The notes below the pieces were generated by a model that was not told the DNA's origin, searched no databases, and worked only from the letters and a program-made list of their open reading frames with translations. A program made the translations under genes and the position numbers. From contig DASRCB010000310.1 of assembly GCA_035653295.1 (NCBI GenBank), forward strand, positions 1 to 12,121: DNA of 12,121 nucleotides. Reading direction: 5' to 3'. Source of the DNA: DASRCB01 sp035653295 (GTDB lineage Bacteria; Acidobacteriota; Terriglobia; Bryobacterales; Bryobacteraceae). Every line of letters starts with the position of its first letter. Positions within the stretch are counted from its first letter, which is position 1. Positions 9,410 to 12,121 of the stretch are shown here, piece by piece.

Positions 9410-9964
9410 ATGTTCAGGGCGCTGTTCACTGTTGTCGTGCTGTCAGGGACGATGGGTCTGTGTCAGACGACCGTGCGGCCGAATATCGTACGGAGGGTGG
9501 CTCCGGAGAAGGAGCGCGACCGGAAACTCGAGGCCGCGATTCAGCGCGCCATCGAGGGCAATGGCTTCTCGTATTCTTACGATCGCGTAAACCTGCAGGC
9601 GCAGGGTGCAGGCGAGATCCTGGTTGCACTGCATGGCGCTGACTACTGCGGCTCGGGCGGGTGCACGTCGCTGGTCTTCACCACACGCGGGCAGGAGTAT
9701 CAACTCGTGACACAAATCGCTCTCACGCGCCCGCCCATTATCGTGAGCTCGCATTCGATGAATGGCTGGCGGGATCTCATCGTTTTCGTTTCCGGCGGAG
9801 GAATACAGCCCGGCTATTACGCGGTGCTGCGGTTCGACGGGAAGACGTACCCCGATAATCCGACGGTCGAGCCTGCCGTACCGCTGAAAAAACGGGTTCG
9901 GGGGACGGCATATTTATCTGGCTCCGGGAAGCCGGAATATGATATCGTCGTTGCTCCGAGGTGA
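9410..9964 (+). CDS. Secreted conserved protein of unknown function with CGSGGC motif
   Basis: The 184-residue product starts with a signal peptide: basic MFRA, a hydrophobic core LFTVVVLSGTMGL, then CQTT. The cysteine at 18 is not in a proper lipobox (Leu at -1), so signal peptidase I processing is more likely, though the exact site is unclear. The mature part has a distinctive stretch: ADYCGSGGC (Cys80 and Cys85, a likely disulphide), then LTRPPI, NGWRDLIVFVSGGG and PGYYAVLRFDGKTYP. I recall this pattern from uncharacterised envelope proteins of many Gram-negative bacteria; no function is known to me. It is 3 nt from the following lysozyme-like gene, whose ribosome site overlaps this stop codon, so the two are probably one transcript. 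No good Shine-Dalgarno precedes its own ATG. Confidence 0.85.
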   Translation: MFRALFTVVVLSGTMGLCQTTVRPNIVRRVAPEKERDRKLEAAIQRAIEGNGFSYSYDRVNLQAQGAGEILVALHGADYCGSGGCTSLVFTTRGQEYQLVTQIALTRPPIIVSSHSMNGWRDLIVFVSGGGIQPGYYAVLRFDGKTYPDNPTVEPAVPLKKRVRGTAYLSGSGKPEYDIVVAPR

Positions 9965-9967
9965 TTT

Positions 9968-10486
9968 ATGGCTAACGACTGGACAGAAAACGACCTGACC
10001 AGGCAGCTCAACCATGCCAATGCGAACGGCTGGATTCCCTTCTTCGAGGCCGCCGCCGAGGCAAACGGATTCGATACCGAGTTCGTGCTCGCGATTGCAA
10101 GCCGCGAGACGAACATGCTCAATATCAGGGGTGATTTTCACGACGGAGCCTACCACGGGTTCGGGATCATGCAGGTTGACGTCGGGACAGACCCCGATTT
10201 CTGCGCCAGCTGGACGGCGGACCAGGTGGAGGGCTCGATTCAGAGAGGAACACAACTGCTCGCCGGCAAGCGCGATCAGCTGGCGCACCACGATGTAACG
10301 GACCCAAAGGCCATCGCCGCGGCGTACAACACGGGCGCTTCGAATGTGCTCCATTCGATCCAGAACAATGCCGATCCGGATCGAACCACCACGGGACATG
10401 ATTACGGCGCCGACGTGATGGCCAGAAGGGCCGTATTTCAGCAGCTTCGATCCACGGCATCGTCGGCGACCAGCAGCGGCGGCTGA
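9968..10486 (+). CDS. Goose-lysozyme/SLT-like protein without signal peptide
   Basis: The 172 residues resemble the lysozyme fold of goose-type lysozymes and soluble lytic transglycosylases, which cut the glycan strands of peptidoglycan. FVLAIASRETN places the likely catalytic Glu47 at the usual Glu-Ser/Thr-Asn position. HGFGIMQVDVGT follows in the position of the G-x-M-Q signature, and AAYNTG (about 118-123) matches the conserved A-Y-N-x-G motif. No signal peptide or membrane segment is present, so export must be by another route or the activity must be intracellular or non-lytic. The Ser/Thr/Ala/Gly-rich C-terminal tail looks disordered. A strong ribosome site, GAGGTGA (9958-9964), overlaps the stop of the preceding secreted-protein gene. 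Fold assignment is fairly sure; enzymatic activity is inferred from motifs. Confidence 0.75.
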   Translation: MANDWTENDLTRQLNHANANGWIPFFEAAAEANGFDTEFVLAIASRETNMLNIRGDFHDGAYHGFGIMQVDVGTDPDFCASWTADQVEGSIQRGTQLLAGKRDQLAHHDVTDPKAIAAAYNTGASNVLHSIQNNADPDRTTTGHDYGADVMARRAVFQQLRSTASSATSSGG

Positions 10487-10510
10487 GGTCCGGCCTCAGC
10501 CGGCAGTTTA
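10480..10510 (+). terminator. Hairpin at the end of the lysozyme-like gene
   Basis: A perfect 9-bp stem, CGGCTGAGG (10480-10488) with 10494-10502, closes a TCCGG loop and includes the stop codon. The downstream GCAGTTTA is only weakly T-rich, so this may be an inefficient or Rho-assisted terminator, or an mRNA-stabilising hairpin. Confidence 0.45.
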
Positions 10511-10534
10511 CGGCGACCGCCCGCATCCTAGCGT

Positions 10535-10564
10535 GCAAGCCCAGGGCTTGCTCCACAATGGACC
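10535..10564 (+). repeat. Palindromic element, copy 2
   Basis: GCAAGCCC (10535-10542) and GGGCTTGC (10544-10551) form a perfect palindrome around one A, followed by CCACAATGGACC (10553-10564). The tail matches that of the element at 6211-6265 except for a six-base insertion there. The palindrome itself has the same layout but different bases. No gene starts at the ATG in this copy, which bears on the start of the GH5 gene. Confidence 0.5.
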
Positions 10565-10601
10565 GCGTAGCGTAGTATGTGGAACAGCGCTGCAGGACGC
10601 G

Positions 10602-11348
10602 ATGAAGATCTCGGCCGCCATCATTACCTACAACGAGCAGCGCAACATCTCGCGCGCGATCGAGAGCCTGCGGTGCTGCGACGAGATCGTGGTGGTGGAC
10701 AGCGGCTCGACGGACCGCACCATGGAGATCGCCGAGAAGCTGGGGGCGCGGGTCATCGAGAATCCGTGGGGTGGGTACGCGAAGCAGAAGAACTGGGCCA
10801 CGGAGCAGTGCGCGAACGACTGGGTGCTGTCGCTCGATGCCGACGAATCGCTGAGCGAGGCGCTGGAAGGCGAAATCTGGCAAATTCGGAAACACGGTCC
10901 GGAGTTCGACGCGTACACCATGCCGCGGCTTGCGCAATATCTGGGGCGATGGATTCTGCACTCGGGATGGTATCCGGATCGCAAGGTGCGGTTGTACGAT
11001 CGGCGGCGGGCGCGCTGGGTTGGCGAGTACGTGCATGAATCGGTAGTGGTCGACGGGCGCATCGGGCACCTGAAGTCGAACATTCTGCACTTCACGTGCG
11101 ATTCTTTGTCGGAACATCTGCGCACTCTGGACCGCTACACCACGCTGGCGGCCGAGCAGGTAATTGCGCAAAAGGCAAGCGCCGGGTGGGGGCAGCTGTT
11201 GTTGGATCCGCCCTGGACGTTTTTCAGGACCTTCATTCTGCAACGCGGGTTTCAGGACGGGATGGAAGGGCTGGCGATCGCCTGGATGGCGGCCATGTAC
11301 AACTTCCTGAAATACGCCAAGGCGCGCAACATGCGGCCGGGGCGCTGA
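10602..11348 (+). CDS. GT2 glycosyltransferase, WaaE/KdtX-like
   Basis: This 248-residue inverting GT-A enzyme should transfer a sugar from a nucleotide donor at the inner membrane during lipopolysaccharide core or other surface-glycan synthesis. It opens with ISAAIITYNEQRNI. The nucleotide-binding segment VDSGSTDRT is at 32-40, the metal-binding DxD (Asp79-Ala-Asp81) lies in SLDADESL, GWYPDRKVRLY is at 122-132, and VHE is at 144-146. The C-terminal part (GFQDGMEGLAIAWMAAMYNFLKYAK) is typical of the WaaE group and may be membrane-associated. The ATG at 10602 has AGGA at 10594-10597. A longer frame from 10533 would run through the palindromic repeat and has no site. The GT4-like gene begins 12 nt after the stop, so they are likely co-transcribed. 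WaaE itself adds glucose to heptose in enterobacteria; the sugar here is unknown. Confidence 0.9.
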   Translation: MKISAAIITYNEQRNISRAIESLRCCDEIVVVDSGSTDRTMEIAEKLGARVIENPWGGYAKQKNWATEQCANDWVLSLDADESLSEALEGEIWQIRKHGPEFDAYTMPRLAQYLGRWILHSGWYPDRKVRLYDRRRARWVGEYVHESVVVDGRIGHLKSNILHFTCDSLSEHLRTLDRYTTLAAEQVIAQKASAGWGQLLLDPPWTFFRTFILQRGFQDGMEGLAIAWMAAMYNFLKYAKARNMRPGR

Positions 11349-11360
11349 GGGCTGCGCAGA

Positions 11361-12121
11361 TTGCGCATTCTGCATATCGATTCGGAGCGGGAAATGCGCG
11401 GCGGTCAGTGGCAGGCGCTGTATTTGATGCAGGGCCTGGCGGCACTGGGGCATGAGCAACTCCTGCTGGCGCCCGCGGGTTCCGCGCTGCTGGATGCGGC
11501 GGCGGCGCGGGGACTGAGCGCCGGCCCGATGAGTCTTTCGGCAGTGGCGCGGAATGCGCGTCGCTTCGATGTCGTGCACGCGCATACGGCGGGGGCCCAC
11601 GCGATGGCGGCTCCATTCGGAGGCGGGCGGCTCGTCGTCGCGCGGCGCGTGGCCTTTCCGCTGCGCCGGTCGGCGGTGTCGAGGTGGAAATACGGGCTGG
11701 CTGCGCATTACATCGCGGTGTCGGAGTTCGTGCGAGGCGCGCTCATGCAGGGGGGCGTGGCCGCCGAGAAGGTCACCGTCGTGTTCGATGGCGTGCCGCT
11801 GCCGGCCGCCTGGACCTCGGGCCGGGGTGGCCGGCTAACGCTGGCGCTGGATTCCGCCGATCCGCTCAAAGGGCGTGATGTGGTGGAGCGCGCCGCAGTG
11901 ATCGCCGGGGTACGGGTGCAGTTTTCCCGGGATTTGCCGGCTGACCTGACGCATGCGGCGCTGTTCGTGTACATGACGGAATCGGAGGGCCTGGGCTCGG
12001 CCGCGCTGCTAGCGTCGGCGCATGGAGTGCCTGTGGTGGCCAGCCGGGTGGGCGGCCTGCCCGAGGCAGTGGAGGACGGCGTGACGGGACTGCTTACGAC
12101 CGGGGACCCCGCAGAGGTAGC
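11361..12121 (+). CDS. GT4-like glycosyltransferase, atypical, 3' end missing
   Basis: An open frame of 253 codons runs off the window. It starts at TTG 11361, with GAGGG at 11347-11351 nine bases upstream. The N-terminus ILHIDSEREMRGGQWQ fits the first strand and glycine loop of GT-B retaining enzymes, and FDVVHAH and HYIAVSEFV are standard GT4 segments. The C-terminal domain has DPLKGRD (Lys170) for the donor phosphate, ESEGLG (Glu207, Glu209) and GVPVVASRVGGLPEAVEDGVTG. Two oddities stand out. Only about 39 residues separate the K-G from the E-G motif, against about 70 in WaaG. The second glutamate of the E-x7-E motif is Leu217. It could be a divergent transferase with an altered donor site, or one losing activity. 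It probably works with the GT2 enzyme in surface-glycan assembly. Confidence 0.82.
   Translation, partial: MRILHIDSEREMRGGQWQALYLMQGLAALGHEQLLLAPAGSALLDAAAARGLSAGPMSLSAVARNARRFDVVHAHTAGAHAMAAPFGGGRLVVARRVAFPLRRSAVSRWKYGLAAHYIAVSEFVRGALMQGGVAAEKVTVVFDGVPLPAAWTSGRGGRLTLALDSADPLKGRDVVERAAVIAGVRVQFSRDLPADLTHAALFVYMTESEGLGSAALLASAHGVPVVASRVGGLPEAVEDGVTGLLTTGDPAEV

Noticed and set aside
9455..9466. Lipobox in the secreted CGSGGC protein
   Set aside because: The residue before Cys18 is Leu, not Gly, Ala or Ser, so lipoprotein processing is unlikely.
8611..9642. Plus-strand open frame opposite the MetE-like gene
   Set aside because: The minus-strand frame has all four zinc ligands and a conserved N-terminus; the plus frame also runs across the start of the secreted-protein gene.
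10548..10578. Promoter TTGCTC/TAGTAT upstream of the GT2 gene
   Set aside because: The spacer is 19 nt, both hexamers are poor and the -35 lies inside the palindrome; the match is no better than chance.
10167..11708. 513-codon minus-strand open frame across the lysozyme-like and GT genes
   Set aside because: It crosses two intergenic regions and three conserved plus-strand genes and shows no recognisable motif.

Overview
The window is a dense, GC-rich, fully bacterial stretch with no RNA genes, CRISPR arrays or recognisable transposases. The gene mix points to Acidobacteriota, probably the Solibacter/Bryobacter side: a stress-protease block, carbohydrate-active enzymes of the GH5 mannanase and PL22 oligogalacturonate lyase types, a short MetE-like methyltransferase, and WaaE-type glycosyltransferases. 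This placement is inferred from protein style and GC content, not from a marker gene.

Positions 1-6115 (+) form a protein quality-control block: the C-terminal two thirds of the ClpB disaggregase (cut by the window start), an HtrA/DegQ-type envelope serine protease with two PDZ domains, a very short Hsp20 chaperone, and the ATP-dependent protease Lon. Hsp20 and lon are 17 nt apart and probably form one operon. Strong intrinsic terminators follow htrA and lon. A weaker hairpin with a short T-run lies between clpB and htrA.

Positions 6188-9366 hold carbohydrate and methyl-transfer genes. A GH5 mannanase-like gene (+) starts inside a palindromic repeat and has no signal peptide. It converges on and overlaps by 68 bp a minus-strand pair: a core-MetE-like zinc methyltransferase, then a PL22-type lyase overlapping it by GTGA. 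The MetE-like reading frame holds its full conserved N-terminus but no standard start codon there.

Positions 9410-10486 (+) carry a two-gene unit: a secreted conserved protein of unknown function with a CGSGGC motif, and a goose-lysozyme-like protein without a signal peptide. After a hairpin and a second copy of the palindromic repeat come two glycosyltransferase genes (10602-12121, +). The first is a GT2 protein of the WaaE type. The second is a GT4-like protein, cut by the window end, with a compressed C-terminal domain that lacks a normally conserved glutamate. The pair probably acts in lipopolysaccharide or other surface-glycan synthesis.

The best leads for something unusual are the missing start codon and leaderless-type promoter geometry at 9364-9410, the signal-less lysozyme with its secreted partner, the atypical GT4, and the repeat that supplies the GH5 start codon.
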